Positions 7,495-18,871 are shown, counted from the stretch's first letter. The stretch is DNA of 64,000 nucleotides from Azospirillum brasilense (GCF_005222205.1 NZ_CP032345.1:313001-377000); one strand, 5' to 3'. The notes: generated by a model from the letters alone, not told the origin. Numbers and translations: made by a program.

Positions 7495-8547
7495 TTAGAC
7501 CGCCGCCGCCTTCGTGTCGGGAAGAGGCTTGGCGTCGCCGAGACGCTGCATCTCTTCCTTGATTCGGTCGTTGAAACCGTTTGCCGCCAGATTGTAGGCC
7601 ACACCGATGGCGTTGGCGAACCCGATGGCGTCGGTGCCCCCGTGGCTCTTCACGCAGACGCCGCGCAGGCCCAGGAACATGGCGCCGTTGTAGCGGCGCG
7701 GATCGGTGCGCTGCTTCAACCGCTTGAAGGCCCCGCGGGCCAGCAGGTAGCCGAGACGCGCCGTCCAGGAGGACTGGAACGTCCGGCGCAGGAACTCCGT
7801 GAAGAGCTTCGCCGTGCCTTCGGCGGTCTTCAGGGCGACGTTGCCGGTGAAACCGTCGGTGACGATCACGTCAACCGTGCCGGTGGCGATGTCGTTGCCC
7901 TCGACGAATCCGTGGAAACGCCCGGGCAGCGGCATCTCGCGCAGACGGGTCGCGGCGGCGCGCACCACCTCGTTCCCCTTCACCTCTTCCGAACCGATGT
8001 TCAGAACGCCGATCGTCGGCTCGGACAGGTTCAGCGCGGTGCGCGCGAAGACCGCGCCCATCACGGCGAACTGCACGAGGTTCTCGGGCTGGCATTCGGT
8101 GTTGGCGCCGAGGTCGAGCATGACGCTCTCCCCCCGCAGGGTCGGGAAGAAGGAGGCGATCGCCGGACGGTCGATTCCGGGGATCGTCTTCAGCACGAAC
8201 TTGGCCATGGCCATGAGCGCGCCGGTGTTGCCGGCGGACACCACGCAGGCAGCCTGCCCGCCCGCCACCGAATCGATGGCAAGACGCATGCTCGACTGGC
8301 GCCCGGCGCGCAGCGCGACCGACGGCTTGGCGTCGCCGGCCACGGCGTCCGGGGTGTGGCGCACCTCGGCCACCGCTCTCAAGGCGGGCCGCTGCGCAAG
8401 CAGCGGCTCGATGCGGGCGGTGTCCCCGAACAGCAGGTAATGCACCTGCGGGTGACGCTCGCGGGCGATATCCGCCCCGGCAATCACCATGTCGGGTCCT
8501 TTGTCACCGCCCATGGCATCAAGGGCAATGGTCAGGCGCTGGCTCAC
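7495..8547 (-). CDS. plsX: Phosphate acyltransferase PlsX
   Basis: A 350-residue peripheral membrane enzyme that converts acyl-ACP to acyl-phosphate for the first step of phospholipid synthesis. Family blocks are present: [12 protein letters not shown] at the N-terminus, [32 protein letters not shown] and [13 protein letters not shown]. The start is a GTG at 8547 with GGGAG about 11 bases before it. It is followed by fabH after 4 bases and preceded by rpmF, the classic lipid/ribosomal cluster. Length is normal. Confidence 0.96.
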   Translation of the reverse strand: MSQRLTIALDAMGGDKGPDMVIAGADIARERHPQVHYLLFGDTARIEPLLAQRPALRAVAEVRHTPDAVAGDAKPSVALRAGRQSSMRLAIDSVAGGQAACVVSAGNTGALMAMAKFVLKTIPGIDRPAIASFFPTLRGESVMLDLGANTECQPENLVQFAVMGAVFARTALNLSEPTIGVLNIGSEEVKGNEVVRAAATRLREMPLPGRFHGFVEGNDIATGTVDVIVTDGFTGNVALKTAEGTAKLFTEFLRRTFQSSWTARLGYLLARGAFKRLKQRTDPRRYNGAMFLGLRGVCVKSHGGTDAIGFANAIGVAYNLAANGFNDRIKEEMQRLGDAKPLPDTKAAAV

Positions 8548-8596
8548 CGCGGACAGGCTCCCTGGCTAGGACGTAGGGCGGCCAACCAAACCGCCA

Positions 8597-8782
8597 TCAG
8601 GCCGCCGGAGCGCTCTGAACCACTTCGCGCTGGTCGTAGTGACCGCAAGAGCCGCAGACATGGTGCGGGCGCTTCAGCTCGCCGCAGTTCGAGCACTCGG
8701 CGTAGGACGAGGTCGGGAGAGCGTGGTGCGAGCGACGCATGTTGCGGCGCGACTTGGAGGTCTTCTTCTTCGGAACAGCCAT
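8597..8782 (-). CDS. rpmF: 50S ribosomal protein L32
   Basis: A 61-residue basic protein. The N-terminus ([21 protein letters not shown]) is diagnostic for L32. Two CxxC pairs follow ([18 protein letters not shown]), a zinc-binding variant. The gene lies between yceD and plsX, its usual position. A hairpin between yceD and rpmF may separate or attenuate the transcripts. Confidence 0.97.
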   Translation of the reverse strand: MAVPKKKTSKSRRNMRRSHHALPTSSYAECSNCGELKRPHHVCGSCGHYDQREVVQSAPAA

Positions 8783-8803
8783 GGCCGTAAACTCTCTTCA
8801 TTG

Positions 8804-8832
8804 TAAAAGGCGGCCCGAAGAGGGGCCGCCTG
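8804..8832 (-). terminator. Hairpin between yceD and rpmF
   Basis: Nine-base arms (AGGCGGCCC and its complement) around a short loop are followed on the minus strand by four Ts. The position, after yceD and before rpmF, fits a terminator or an attenuator that adjusts rpmF expression. Confidence 0.55.
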
Positions 8833-8887
8833 ACGCGAGCGGCATTCAATACGGCAATTGCCCCCGAAGGGCAAGCCCGTTCCGCCC

Positions 8888-9496
8888 TCAATTCTGTCGT
8901 TTCAGACGTTCCAGCGCGGCGAACGGGTTCGGCTTCTCCGGATTGGCGCCGGCATCATCGGCGGCGGGGGCCAAGCCCTCCTCCTCGTCTTCGCCTTCGC
9001 TGTATCCGTCGAACGCCACGCCTTCTGCATGAGGATAGGGGTCGAGCGCCAGGGACAAATGCTGGGCGGCCAACTCGCCGATGTCGATGCGCCCGTTGGT
9101 CATGGCCTCCGGGATATCCTCCTCGGCGATGTTCGGGTCGATTTCGATCTCGTCCTCCTCGCCGGGGACCATCGATTCCGGCGCGAACAGCGCGCCGAAC
9201 CGGTCGGACACCTGGGCGGGCACCGGTTCCAGCGTGATGACGCAGGTCTGAACCACGTCGGCCTCCACCTCCCCTTCGACTCGCACCATCTGGCCGCCGC
9301 GCACGGAGCGCAGGCGGACCCGGGCGGTCAGCCGCCCGATGCCCTCCAGTTCGAACCGCTCGGCCAGAGCCTTGCGCTCGGCCTCCGTCGCCTCGATGGT
9401 CTCGATCAGATCGCCGTCGCGATGGACGGCGTCGGCGCGGACGATGCGCGAGAATTCCGGAGCGGGGCCGGCGGCGTGTTGGGACGTGTTGCGCAT
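8888..9496 (-). CDS. yceD: DUF177/YceD family protein
   Basis: A 202-residue acidic protein of the DUF177 family. The recognisable core is VQTCVITLEPVPAQVSDRF, followed by an acidic stretch and DIGELAAQHLSLALDPYPH. Members lie next to rpmF in most bacteria and have been linked to 23S rRNA accumulation. The C-terminus is highly acidic and ends with NPFAALERLK, a conserved tail in alphaproteobacterial versions. An AAGGAA Shine-Dalgarno supports the ATG at 9496. Confidence 0.88.
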   Translation of the reverse strand: MRNTSQHAAGPAPEFSRIVRADAVHRDGDLIETIEATEAERKALAERFELEGIGRLTARVRLRSVRGGQMVRVEGEVEADVVQTCVITLEPVPAQVSDRFGALFAPESMVPGEEDEIEIDPNIAEEDIPEAMTNGRIDIGELAAQHLSLALDPYPHAEGVAFDGYSEGEDEEEGLAPAADDAGANPEKPNPFAALERLKRQN

Positions 9497-9628
9497 GTCG
9501 GGCAGTTCCTTGTCACAGCGCCCGTTCTGCGGCGGGCGCCTTCCTCTCAGTGTCAGATGAATTCGGACGCCCGGAAAGGCAAGTCCAATTGCCGAGCCCC
9601 ATGGAAGATAGAGACTCGACGGAATCGG

Positions 9629-10192
9629 TCATTCCGTCCCGGCGCCGGGCGGCGGGCCGAAGCGGACCTCACCGGCCATGAGCGACTCCAGCGGCTGTTC
9701 CTCCAGCCCGGCGGCCTCACGCCGGACATAGGCCGCCAGGGCGGCCAGTTGGCGCGGCGGCACCTCCGATACGGTGCCATAAAGATTGTTGTCGAGCGCG
9801 ACCTCCAAGGCCGCACCGCCCGCGTCACCGTCTTCGGCGGCGAGCGCGCGGTCGTAGACCTCGATCCGGCCGGCGATGCCGCGGGCCATGGTCTTGATGC
9901 GCCGCCCGACTCCGCTGTCGCCCACCCCCTGCTCCATCAGCGACTTCTCGAAATGGTCGATCATCGCCTCGAAGAGCAGGCGCGAGCGGTCCGCCGCCGC
10001 GGCCCCCTGCCCCTTCAGGCGGCGCATCACCAAGAAGACGTGAAGCACCACCATGTCGAAGCGACCGTCCAGCGTGTCGGGAACGCCAAGGTCACGGTAG
10101 AAGGCCGGCTGTCGGGCCTGCGCCGCGATGGTGAGATAGAAATCGGCGACGGCGCGGGCTTCACGCCGACGCCGGAACAGGCGGTCAAGCAC
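9629..10192 (-). CDS. Ubiquinol-cytochrome c chaperone family protein (CBP3-like)
   Basis: A 187-residue protein related to mitochondrial CBP3/UQCC1, which helps assemble the cytochrome bc1 complex. Family features are PAFYRDLGVPDTLDGRFDMVVLHVFLVMRRL, FEKSLMEQGVGDSGVGRRIKTM and a C-terminal helix ending in RREAAGLEEQ. The start is a GTG at 10192 that places LDRLFRRRRE at the N-terminus. The frame continues upstream only through sequence that overlaps the divergent bamE promoter and gene. It probably acts at the inner face of the cytoplasmic membrane. Confidence 0.85.
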   Translation of the reverse strand: MLDRLFRRRREARAVADFYLTIAAQARQPAFYRDLGVPDTLDGRFDMVVLHVFLVMRRLKGQGAAAADRSRLLFEAMIDHFEKSLMEQGVGDSGVGRRIKTMARGIAGRIEVYDRALAAEDGDAGGAALEVALDNNLYGTVSEVPPRQLAALAAYVRREAAGLEEQPLESLMAGEVRFGPPPGAGTE

Positions 10193-10321
10193 GGTTTCTC
10201 TCTCGCTCGGAGTTTCGTTGACAGGACAAACCGCGCGATGCGATTGTCGCGGCATTGCGGGCGGAGTCCGGCCTGCCGCAAGGGTCCGGCGGTCCGCCCG
10301 CGCCATCATAGCCTGAGCACC

Positions 10322-10789
10322 ATGACGAGATCGATTCCTTCGGCGCTGTGCGCCTTCGTCTTTCTGGGTCTCGCCGTCTCCGCGTGCTCGCCCACCGTGG
10401 CGACCCGCGGCAACATGGCGGACCCCGACCGCATCGCCGAGATCAAGGCCGGCCAGTCGCGGCGGGAGGATGTGGCGGACATTCTCGGCACGCCGACCTC
10501 CGTGGGAACCTTCGACCAGAATGTCTGGTACTACATCGGCCAGAAGACCGAGAAGGTCGCCTTCTTCGAGCCGAGCGTGATGGAGCGCCGCGTCGTCGTC
10601 GTCCATTTCGACGACGCCGGCGTGGTGAAGGAGATGAAGCAGCTCGACGCCACCGACGGCCAGCGGATCGACATCGTCGATCGCAGCACGCCGACCGCCG
10701 GGCGCGAGATGAGCTTCCTCGAACAGATGCTCGGCAACGTCGGACGCTTCTCCGCCAAGGACTCGCGCAACCGCGGCCCGGGACGCTGA
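10322..10789 (+). CDS. bamE: BamE/OmlA-family outer membrane lipoprotein
   Basis: A 155-residue lipoprotein. A signal peptide with a lipobox around VSACS places the lipidated cysteine near residue 20. The SmpA/OmlA fold follows: IKAGQSRREDVADILGTPTSVGTFDQNVWYYIG, then a beta-rich VVVVHFDDAGVV. BamE is an accessory part of the BAM complex that inserts beta-barrel proteins in the outer membrane. The ATG at 10322 is chosen because the signal peptide begins there; the upstream open frame is antisense to two other genes. It is the only plus-strand gene in this stretch and ends at a strong terminator. Confidence 0.9.
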   Translation: MTRSIPSALCAFVFLGLAVSACSPTVATRGNMADPDRIAEIKAGQSRREDVADILGTPTSVGTFDQNVWYYIGQKTEKVAFFEPSVMERRVVVVHFDDAGVVKEMKQLDATDGQRIDIVDRSTPTAGREMSFLEQMLGNVGRFSAKDSRNRGPGR

Positions 10790-10813
10790 CACCAGCCGGT
10801 CTGCAGAGACACG

Positions 10814-10844
10814 AAAAGCCCCGCTTCCGCGGGGCTTTTCTTTT
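10814..10844 (+). terminator. Intrinsic terminator after bamE
   Basis: AAAAGCCCCGC and GCGGGGCTTTT arms around a 4-base loop, followed by CTTTT. It lies 25 bases past the bamE stop. The symmetric A/T flanks mean it could also act on the minus strand. Confidence 0.88.
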
Positions 10845-10871
10845 GGAGCCGATCCGGGATCGGCCGATCCC

Positions 10872-10985
10872 CTAAAGCGAACTTCCATTCGCTTTAGACT
10901 CACATCGCCTCACTTGCCGGCGGGCTTCGGCCGCATGTGCGGCCGGGACCGCCGTCGCGGTCCAAAGCGGATCGCAATCCGCTTT
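10872..10985. repeat. Cluster of four palindromic hairpins (REP/BIME-like)
   Basis: Four perfect inverted repeats follow each other between bamE and hppA: 10872-10897 (10-base arms CTAAAGCGAA), 10928-10945 (8-base arms CGGCCGCA), 10946-10963 (7-base arms GGACCGC) and 10964-10985 (9-base arms AAAGCGGAT). The first and last share an AAAGCG core. The layout resembles a mosaic repetitive extragenic palindrome. Confidence 0.7.
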
Positions 10986-11000
10986 AACAACCAATCTGGG

Positions 11001-13103
<2,103 letters not shown>

Positions 13104-13308
13104 CGGTTCCCCCAAATTCTTATGGTTTCGGGCCCGATTACCGCCTTGTCGTGAAAACGACCCGTACAAACGAAGGTGGATGACGGGCGAGTTGTTCACG
13201 AAAAGGATGCCGAAGAGAAGGGCACAATGCAACAGCGGCCACGCTCGAATAGGCGCGGCGATTTGGCCGAGGCGCTCCTGACTTTCGGATAGGAGTTTTT
13301 AAGAACGG

Positions 13309-13773
13309 TTACAAATTGCGCTGTGTAACCACCTGAACAAGAACATTTTGCACCACGCCCTCCCCCACCACTGTCGCGGCGGCGGCGGCCAGTTTTTCTT
13401 TTACGGCAATGATATTGACCAAGTTGCCGGTCATAACGGACCGGTCGTCCACGGCCGCATAAAGGGCCGACAGGCAACGGTCGTAAACGAGAGGCTGGCG
13501 GGCCTGGACGTAGGGAACCTTGTCGAGAACGACTTCCAGCGTCACGACCACGGTCACGAACTGCTCGACCTTCCGCGTGCCGATGGCTGGAACGACCAGG
13601 GGGGCCATGCGGACGAAGCCGGTGGGCGGCTTGGGCGGCGGCTCCTCCTTCTTGGGGGCCGACTCCTCATGCTCGACGAAATACTTGTTGTAGATCATCC
13701 AGCCGCCGAAGCCCGCGCCGCCCAGCAGCAGCAGGCCCAAAACCAGCAATATGACGGCCTTGATCACACCCAT
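13309..13773 (-). CDS. Membrane-anchored FliL-like protein
   Basis: A 154-residue protein with one N-terminal membrane helix (VILLVLGLLLLGGAGFGGWMI) and a charged Pro/Lys linker. A periplasmic domain of about 100 residues follows, starting FVRMAPLVVPAIGTRKVEQFVTV and ending VVQNVLVQVVTQ. The layout and beta-alpha pattern resemble FliL, the flagellar stator-associated protein, but no flagellar genes are nearby. The domain aligns well by eye with the secreted protein at 23921-24343. It may tune a membrane complex; the true partner is unknown. It lies between thiL and hppA. Confidence 0.65.
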   Translation of the reverse strand: MGVIKAVILLVLGLLLLGGAGFGGWMIYNKYFVEHEESAPKKEEPPPKPPTGFVRMAPLVVPAIGTRKVEQFVTVVVTLEVVLDKVPYVQARQPLVYDRCLSALYAAVDDRSVMTGNLVNIIAVKEKLAAAAATVVGEGVVQNVLVQVVTQRNL

Positions 13774-13856
13774 CCCTTCCCGGATACGGAACGGATCGAG
13801 CCTAGCGCCGTCCTGCTTTCGATTGCGTTAAGCGGGGTTGTCCAGCGATGATGCCT

Positions 13857-14861
13857 TCAGAAATGGTCCCAGCCGCGAGTCGGCAGGTCGAGACTCCCCC
13901 CCTGCGCGTCGGTCACCGTGACCTCACCCGCCGGCCCGTCCAGCAGACGGCCGATGGCGGTCACCGCCACGCCGGTCTCGGCCGACAGGGCGGCGAGCGC
14001 AGGGGCGGCGTCTTCGCCGGCGGTGAAGAGCAGTTCGTAATCGTCGCCGCCGGTCAGCGCCATGGCGAAGCGCACCGGATCGTCGCCGATCACCGATCGT
14101 GCGGCGCCCGACAGGGGCACCCGCCCCGACTCCAGAAGCGCGGCACAGCCCGATTCCTCGCACAGATGGCCGAGGTCGGCGACCAGACCGTCGGACACGT
14201 CCAGGCAGCCGGTCGCCAGCCCGACCAGACGCGGCCCCAGCGTGGTCCGCGGATCCGGCCGCCGCAGGCGCCCCAGCAGCACGGAGCGCGCCGAGTCGTC
14301 GGCCACCTCCAGCGTCCCATAGGCGATCCGCAAGCCGAGCGCCGCGTCGCCGATGGTGCCCGTGACGTACACGCGGTCGCCGGGACGACCGCCCCAGCGC
14401 GGCACCGCTCCGCCCTTCGGCACCAGACCGAAAGCCGTCACCGACAGGGTGATGGGGCCGGAGGTCGAGACCGAGTCGCCCCCCGCCAGAGCGATGCCGA
14501 ACCGGGCCTGATCCTCCCCCAGGCCGGCCGCGAAGCCGGCGAGCCAGTCCTCGCCCACCGACTTCGGCAGGGCGGTGACCAGCGTGTAGGCGTAGGGGGC
14601 CGCGCCCATGGCGGCGAGGTCCGACAGGTTGGTGCGCAGCAGCTTCGCGGCGATGTCGCCGGGCGCGTCGTCGGGGAAGAAATGGACGCCCGCCACCATG
14701 GCGTCCGTGGTGACGACCAATTCGCGGTCCGGTGGGACACCGAACACGGCGGCGTCGTCGGCAAGCCCGCGGGCGCCCGGAAAACCGGACGCCAGCGGCC
14801 TGAAATAGCGGTCGATCCGCCCGAATTCGCCGAGCGGCTTACCGGTCTCTGGACTGGTCAC
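13857..14861 (-). CDS. thiL: Thiamine-monophosphate kinase
   Basis: A 334-residue kinase that makes thiamine pyrophosphate from thiamine monophosphate and ATP. Signature segments are GEFGRIDRYF at the N-terminus, LADDAAVF, VTTDAMVAGVHFF, LRTNLSDLAAMGA, CLDVSDGLVADL and ALTGGDDYELLFT. The GTG at 14861 gives the right N-terminus and overlaps the end of nusB by 23 bases. Length is normal. The nusB-thiL coupling is conserved in proteobacteria. Confidence 0.95.
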   Translation of the reverse strand: MTSPETGKPLGEFGRIDRYFRPLASGFPGARGLADDAAVFGVPPDRELVVTTDAMVAGVHFFPDDAPGDIAAKLLRTNLSDLAAMGAAPYAYTLVTALPKSVGEDWLAGFAAGLGEDQARFGIALAGGDSVSTSGPITLSVTAFGLVPKGGAVPRWGGRPGDRVYVTGTIGDAALGLRIAYGTLEVADDSARSVLLGRLRRPDPRTTLGPRLVGLATGCLDVSDGLVADLGHLCEESGCAALLESGRVPLSGAARSVIGDDPVRFAMALTGGDDYELLFTAGEDAAPALAALSAETGVAVTAIGRLLDGPAGEVTVTDAQGGSLDLPTRGWDHF

Positions 14862-15411
14862 GGCTCGGGTCCGGCTGGGCCAGCTCGTCCGGCCGCAGCG
14901 CACGGGCCACATGGTCGAGCACGCCGTTCACCATGCCCGGTTCGCGCGCCGCGAAGAAGGCGTGCGCCACGTCCACATACTCGCTGATGAGGATGCGCGG
15001 GTGGGTGTCGTTGTGGACGAACAGCTCATAGGCGCCGGCCCGCAGGATGGCGCGCATCAGCAGTTCCAACCGGTCGAGCGCGTAGCGCGGCTCCAGCGCC
15101 GAGGCCAGCATCCCGTCGACCTCCGCCCGGCGGTGCGCGGCGCCGCGGACGATGTCGGCGAACAGCTGCGGGTCGGCGGAGACGAACTTCGCCCCGTCGA
15201 TCTCCTCGCCCAGCCGGTGATTGACGAACTCGCCGATCACGGATTCCACGGCGATGCCGGTCGGTTCGATCTGGTTCAGGTCGATCTGGTACAGGGCCTG
15301 AACGGCGGCAAGGCGCGCGGCCTTGCGCCGGGCCTTGGCCGATCCGCCACCCGTCCGGTTCCGGGAGCCGCGCTTCTGTTTCGCGCGGCCAGCCGCGTCG
15401 TCGTTGCTCAT
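14839..15411 (-). CDS. nusB: Transcription antitermination factor NusB
   Basis: A 190-residue protein. The N-terminal 30 residues are basic and disordered. The NusB fold follows: ARRKAARLAAVQALYQID, ADIVRGAAHRRAEVD, LMRAILRAGAYEL and ILISEYVDVAHAFF, then NGVLDHVA. NusB forms a complex with ribosomal protein S10 on boxA RNA during rRNA transcription. The C-terminus overlaps the thiL start. It follows ribH closely (33-base gap), part of the riboflavin-nusB cluster. Confidence 0.95.
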   Translation of the reverse strand: MSNDDAAGRAKQKRGSRNRTGGGSAKARRKAARLAAVQALYQIDLNQIEPTGIAVESVIGEFVNHRLGEEIDGAKFVSADPQLFADIVRGAAHRRAEVDGMLASALEPRYALDRLELLMRAILRAGAYELFVHNDTHPRILISEYVDVAHAFFAAREPGMVNGVLDHVARALRPDELAQPDPSRDQSRDR

Positions 15412-15444
15412 GATGCTCAGTCTGTCAGGAATTGCACCGCGGGG

Positions 15445-15909
15445 TCACCGCGGATAGAGGCGGAATTGGCGCTTGAGTTCGATCATGTCAAGGCAGGCGC
15501 GCGCCGCGAAACCGCCCTTGTTCTTGGCCGTCACGGAAGCCCGGGCCCAGGCCTGCTCGCGGTTCTCGACCGTCAGCACGCCGTTGCCGATGGCCAGCGC
15601 GTAGCGCAGCGCGAGGTCCTGGAGACCGCGGGCGCTCTCGTTGCAGACGATGTCGTAATGGGTGGTCTCGCCGCGGATCACGCAGCCCAGCCCGACATAG
15701 CCGTCGAAGCGCTTGCGCGCCGTGAAGAAGTCCATGGAACGCAGGGCGTACAGGATCGCCGCCGGGATCTCCAGGCATCCCGGGACCGAGACGCGCTGGT
15801 AGGTGGCGCCCTCCTTCTCGATCTCGGCAATGGCGCCTTTCACCAGCTCGTCGGCGATGTCCTCGTAGAAGCGGGCTTCCACGATCATCAGATGGGGCTT
15901 TTCGGTCAT
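15445..15909 (-). CDS. ribH: 6,7-dimethyl-8-ribityllumazine synthase
   Basis: A 154-residue enzyme that condenses the RibB product with the pyrimidine intermediate to form lumazine. Visible family features are IVEARFYEDIADELVKGA, VPGCLEIPAAILYAL, GCVIRGETTHYDIVCNES and GNGVLTVENREQA. The histidine in TTHYD is the usual catalytic one. It lies 22 bases after ribBX and before nusB. The sequence matches the common housekeeping type in length. Confidence 0.95.
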   Translation of the reverse strand: MTEKPHLMIVEARFYEDIADELVKGAIAEIEKEGATYQRVSVPGCLEIPAAILYALRSMDFFTARKRFDGYVGLGCVIRGETTHYDIVCNESARGLQDLALRYALAIGNGVLTVENREQAWARASVTAKNKGGFAARACLDMIELKRQFRLYPR

Positions 15910-15931
15910 CTCAGGGTCGCTCGGCTGGCCG

Positions 15932-17056
15932 TTACTGGTCTTGCAGGGGAATCGGGCGGTGGCCGAGCACGGTCAGGCCGTACCCCTCCAGCCCGATGAT
16001 GGACTTCTTGCGGTTCGACAGCAGAACCATGTCGCGCACGCCCAGGTCCAGCAGGATCTGCGCGCCCACGCCATAATCCCGCAGGGCGGGGGTTGGGTTG
16101 TCGTGGCCTTCGAGCCGCGCCATCACCGATTCGGTCAGGCTGTTCGCCATGGGCTCGCGCAGCAGGACGATGACGCCGCGGCCTTCCCGCGCGATCATCT
16201 CCATGGAGGCCTGAAGCTCGCCGTCGCGCGCGGCGCTCCGGTCGCCCAACACGTCGTCCAGCACCGACAGGGCGTGCATGCGCACCAGCACCGGCTCATC
16301 GCCGGAGATGTCGCCGCGCACCAGCGCGATGTGCTCCGCGTAGGCCACCTTGTTGACATAGACGTACATCTGGAAGCGCCCGCCGAAGCGGCTGTCCAGC
16401 GTCGCCGCCAGCTTCTGCTCGACGATCGTCTCGGTGCGGCGGCGGTAGGCGATCAGGTCGGCGATGGTGCCCACCTTCAGCCCGTGGAACTGCGCGAACT
16501 TCACCAGATCCGGCAGGCGGGCCATGGTGCCGTCGTCGTTCATGATCTCGCAGATCACGCCCGCCGCGGTCATGCCGGCCATGCGGGCGATGTCCACCGA
16601 GGCTTCCGTGTGGCCGGCGCGGACCAGCACGCCGCCGTCGCGGGCGAGCAGCGGGAAGACGTGGCCCGGCGTCACGATGGCGTCCGGCCCGGCGGTCGGG
16701 TCGATGGCGACCTGGATGGTGCGGGCGCGGTCGGCGGCGGAGATGCCGGTGGTCACACCCTCGCGCGCCTCGATGGAAACGGTGAAGGCGGTCTGGTGAC
16801 GGGTGCCGTTCTGCTGCGCCATTAGCGGCAGGCGCAGCCGCTCGATGTGGTTCTGGTCCATGGCGAGGCAGATCAGGCCGCGCCCGTACTTGGCCATGAA
16901 GTTCACGGCCTCGGGGGTCGCGCACTGGGCCGGGATGACCAGATCGCCTTCGTTCTCGCGGTCCTCGTCGTCGACGAGGATGAACATCCTGCCCTGGCGC
17001 GCCTCCTCGATGATCTCCTCGGGGCGCGACAGATACTCGTGAAACTCGGACGTCAT
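15932..17056 (-). CDS. ribBX: DHBP synthase with a degenerate GTP cyclohydrolase II-like domain
   Basis: A 374-residue protein. Residues 1-about 205 are a complete 3,4-dihydroxy-2-butanone-4-phosphate synthase, with [44 protein letters not shown] and GHTEASVD. The second half resembles GTP cyclohydrolase II but lacks the three zinc-binding cysteines. The usual HSECLTGD is [14 protein letters not shown] here, and RCDCG is replaced by RSAARDGE. It should therefore make only DHBP, as described for RibBX variants of Proteobacteria. A working RibA must lie elsewhere. The start at 17056 overlaps the ribE stop (ATGA), showing coupling. Confidence 0.92.
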   Translation of the reverse strand: MTSEFHEYLSRPEEIIEEARQGRMFILVDDEDRENEGDLVIPAQCATPEAVNFMAKYGRGLICLAMDQNHIERLRLPLMAQQNGTRHQTAFTVSIEAREGVTTGISAADRARTIQVAIDPTAGPDAIVTPGHVFPLLARDGGVLVRAGHTEASVDIARMAGMTAAGVICEIMNDDGTMARLPDLVKFAQFHGLKVGTIADLIAYRRRTETIVEQKLAATLDSRFGGRFQMYVYVNKVAYAEHIALVRGDISGDEPVLVRMHALSVLDDVLGDRSAARDGELQASMEMIAREGRGVIVLLREPMANSLTESVMARLEGHDNPTPALRDYGVGAQILLDLGVRDMVLLSNRKKSIIGLEGYGLTVLGHRPIPLQDQ

Positions 17057-17640
17057 TCCTGCCCTGCCAGCCGCGCCACATACCGCGCGAGCATATCGAT
17101 TTCCAGGTTCACCCGATCCCCGGCCTTCAGCGCGCCGAAGGTGGTCGCGTCCTGGGTGTGCGGGATGATGTTCACGCCGAAGCGCGCACCATCGACCTCG
17201 TTCACCGTCAGCGACACGCCGTCCAGCGCCACCGACCCCTTGGAGGCGATGTATTTCGCCAGGGTGGCGGGCGCCTCGAAGGTCAAGCGCTTCGACTCGC
17301 CGTCGGCGCGGACCTCCACGACCGTGGCGACGCCGTCGACATGGCCGGACACGATGTGCCCGCCCAGTTCGTCGCCGACCTTGAGCGCCCGCTCCAGATT
17401 GATGCGCGTGCCTTCGGCCCAGCCGCCCAGCGTCGTCTTCGACAGGGTCTCGGCGGAGGCCTGCACGGCGAACCAGCCCGGCCCCTTCTCGACCACGGTC
17501 AGGCAGACGCCGTTGTTGGCGATGGACGCGCCAATGGGAACCGTCTCCATAGCGAAGGCGGTCTCGACGGTGAACCGGGTGTCGCCCTGCCGTTCCACGG
17601 CCCGAACGCGCCCAACATCGGTGATGATTCCGGTGAACAT
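17053..17640 (-). CDS. ribE: Riboflavin synthase alpha subunit
   Basis: A 195-residue enzyme that dismutates two lumazine molecules to riboflavin. It has the internal duplication typical of the family: MFTGIITDVGRV with GASIANNGVCLTV in the first half, and GSVALDGVSLTVNEV in the second. GHIVSGHVDGVATV marks the linker. Its last 4 bases overlap the ribBX start. It is separated from ribD by about 110 bases. Confidence 0.95.
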   Translation of the reverse strand: MFTGIITDVGRVRAVERQGDTRFTVETAFAMETVPIGASIANNGVCLTVVEKGPGWFAVQASAETLSKTTLGGWAEGTRINLERALKVGDELGGHIVSGHVDGVATVVEVRADGESKRLTFEAPATLAKYIASKGSVALDGVSLTVNEVDGARFGVNIIPHTQDATTFGALKAGDRVNLEIDMLARYVARLAGQE

Positions 17641-17752
17641 GGGCCGGCAATTTAGCAGGTTTTCAATCGTGTGAAAGATTCATCCGCACGGCGCGGCACG
17701 CAACGGACTGTTGCGCCCGGCACGGTGCCGGACGCCGCACATCCCCGACCGC

Positions 17753-18871
17753 TCAACCGCGGCGGACGTAGCTTTCCACGAGATCATCCCCGGCCTGCCG
17801 CAGGTCGGTCCGGCGGAACAGCGCCATACGCTCCAGCCCGTCCACACCGAAGGCATGGACCGCCGGCAGCCCGTCGCCGCCCATGACCGAGGCGGCGCGG
17901 AACCATTCCAGCCGGTCGACCAGATTCGCGCGCAGCAGCGAGGCCGCCAGTGTGGCCCCGCCCTCCACCAGCACGCGGGTCAGGCCGCGGCGGGCCAGGG
18001 CGGCGCTCGCCTCGACCAGATCCGGCAGGCCCGCGGAGTCGGCGGGCACGCGGATCACCTCGAGTCCGCAGTCCTGGAAGACGGCCAGACGGCTCGGCTC
18101 CGCGTCCTCGCGGGTGACCACCCAGGTCGGCACGGACCGCGCGCCCACGGCCAGCTTTCCGGTCAGCGGCAGGCGCAGCCGGCTGTCCACCACGATGCGC
18201 ACGGGCGACCGGTGGCTCAGCCCCGGCAGGCGGCAGGTGAGTTCCGGGTCGTCGGCGAGCGCGGTGCGGATGCCGACCATGATCGCGTCGTGAGTGGCGC
18301 GCAGCCGGTGCCCCCAGGCCCGCGCCGTCGGACCGGTGATCCACTGCGACTGGCCGCTGTGGGTGGCGATGCGCCCGTCCAGCGTCGTTGCCGCCTTCAG
18401 TGTATAGAGTGGGCGTTCATCCTGGATGCGCCGGAAGAAGCCTTCGTTGAGCGTCCAGGCCGCGTCCTCGCAGACGCCGATGTCCACCGCGATCCCGGCG
18501 GCGCGCAACCGCTCCAGCCCGCCGCCGGAGACCCGCGGGTCGGGATCGCCGCAGGCGACCACCACCCGCGCCACCCCTGCCTCCACCAACGCCAGAGCGC
18601 AGGGCGGGGTTTTCCCGTAATGATTGCAGGGTTCAAGAGTCACATAGGCGGTCGCCCCGCGCGCGGCGGCACCGGCGCTGGCCAGGGCTTCCGTCTCGGC
18701 GTGGGGGCGCCCGCCCGGCTGGGTCCAGCCACGCCCGACCACCACACCGCCGTTCACGATGACGCAGCCCACCGCCGGGTTCGGCCAGGTGTTGCCGAGC
18801 CCGCGCGCCGCCAGGGCCAGGGCGGCCCGCATGTGGCGGGCATCGTCGGGATGAATGGCTTGCTTCGCCAT
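17753..18871 (-). CDS. ribD: Bifunctional riboflavin deaminase/reductase
   Basis: A 372-residue protein. The N-terminal deaminase has the zinc ligands HAETEAL and PCNHYGKTPPC. The C-terminal reductase begins near TLKAATTLDGRIATHSGQSQWITG and includes VLVEGGATLAASLL. Together they perform the second and third steps of riboflavin synthesis. A GTG at 18892 overlapping the nrdR stop is possible, but the ATG at 18871 has a GAGGGGGCGGG ribosome site and gives the usual N-terminus, so it is preferred. It is coupled to nrdR. Confidence 0.93.
   Translation of the reverse strand: MAKQAIHPDDARHMRAALALAARGLGNTWPNPAVGCVIVNGGVVVGRGWTQPGGRPHAETEALASAGAAARGATAYVTLEPCNHYGKTPPCALALVEAGVARVVVACGDPDPRVSGGGLERLRAAGIAVDIGVCEDAAWTLNEGFFRRIQDERPLYTLKAATTLDGRIATHSGQSQWITGPTARAWGHRLRATHDAIMVGIRTALADDPELTCRLPGLSHRSPVRIVVDSRLRLPLTGKLAVGARSVPTWVVTREDAEPSRLAVFQDCGLEVIRVPADSAGLPDLVEASAALARRGLTRVLVEGGATLAASLLRANLVDRLEWFRAASVMGGDGLPAVHAFGVDGLERMALFRRTDLRQAGDDLVESYVRRG

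Noticed and set aside
9629..10903. Start of the ubiquinol-cytochrome c chaperone gene at 10903
   Set aside because: The extra 237 residues would be antisense to bamE, which has a clear lipobox and its own terminator; the GTG at 10192 suffices.
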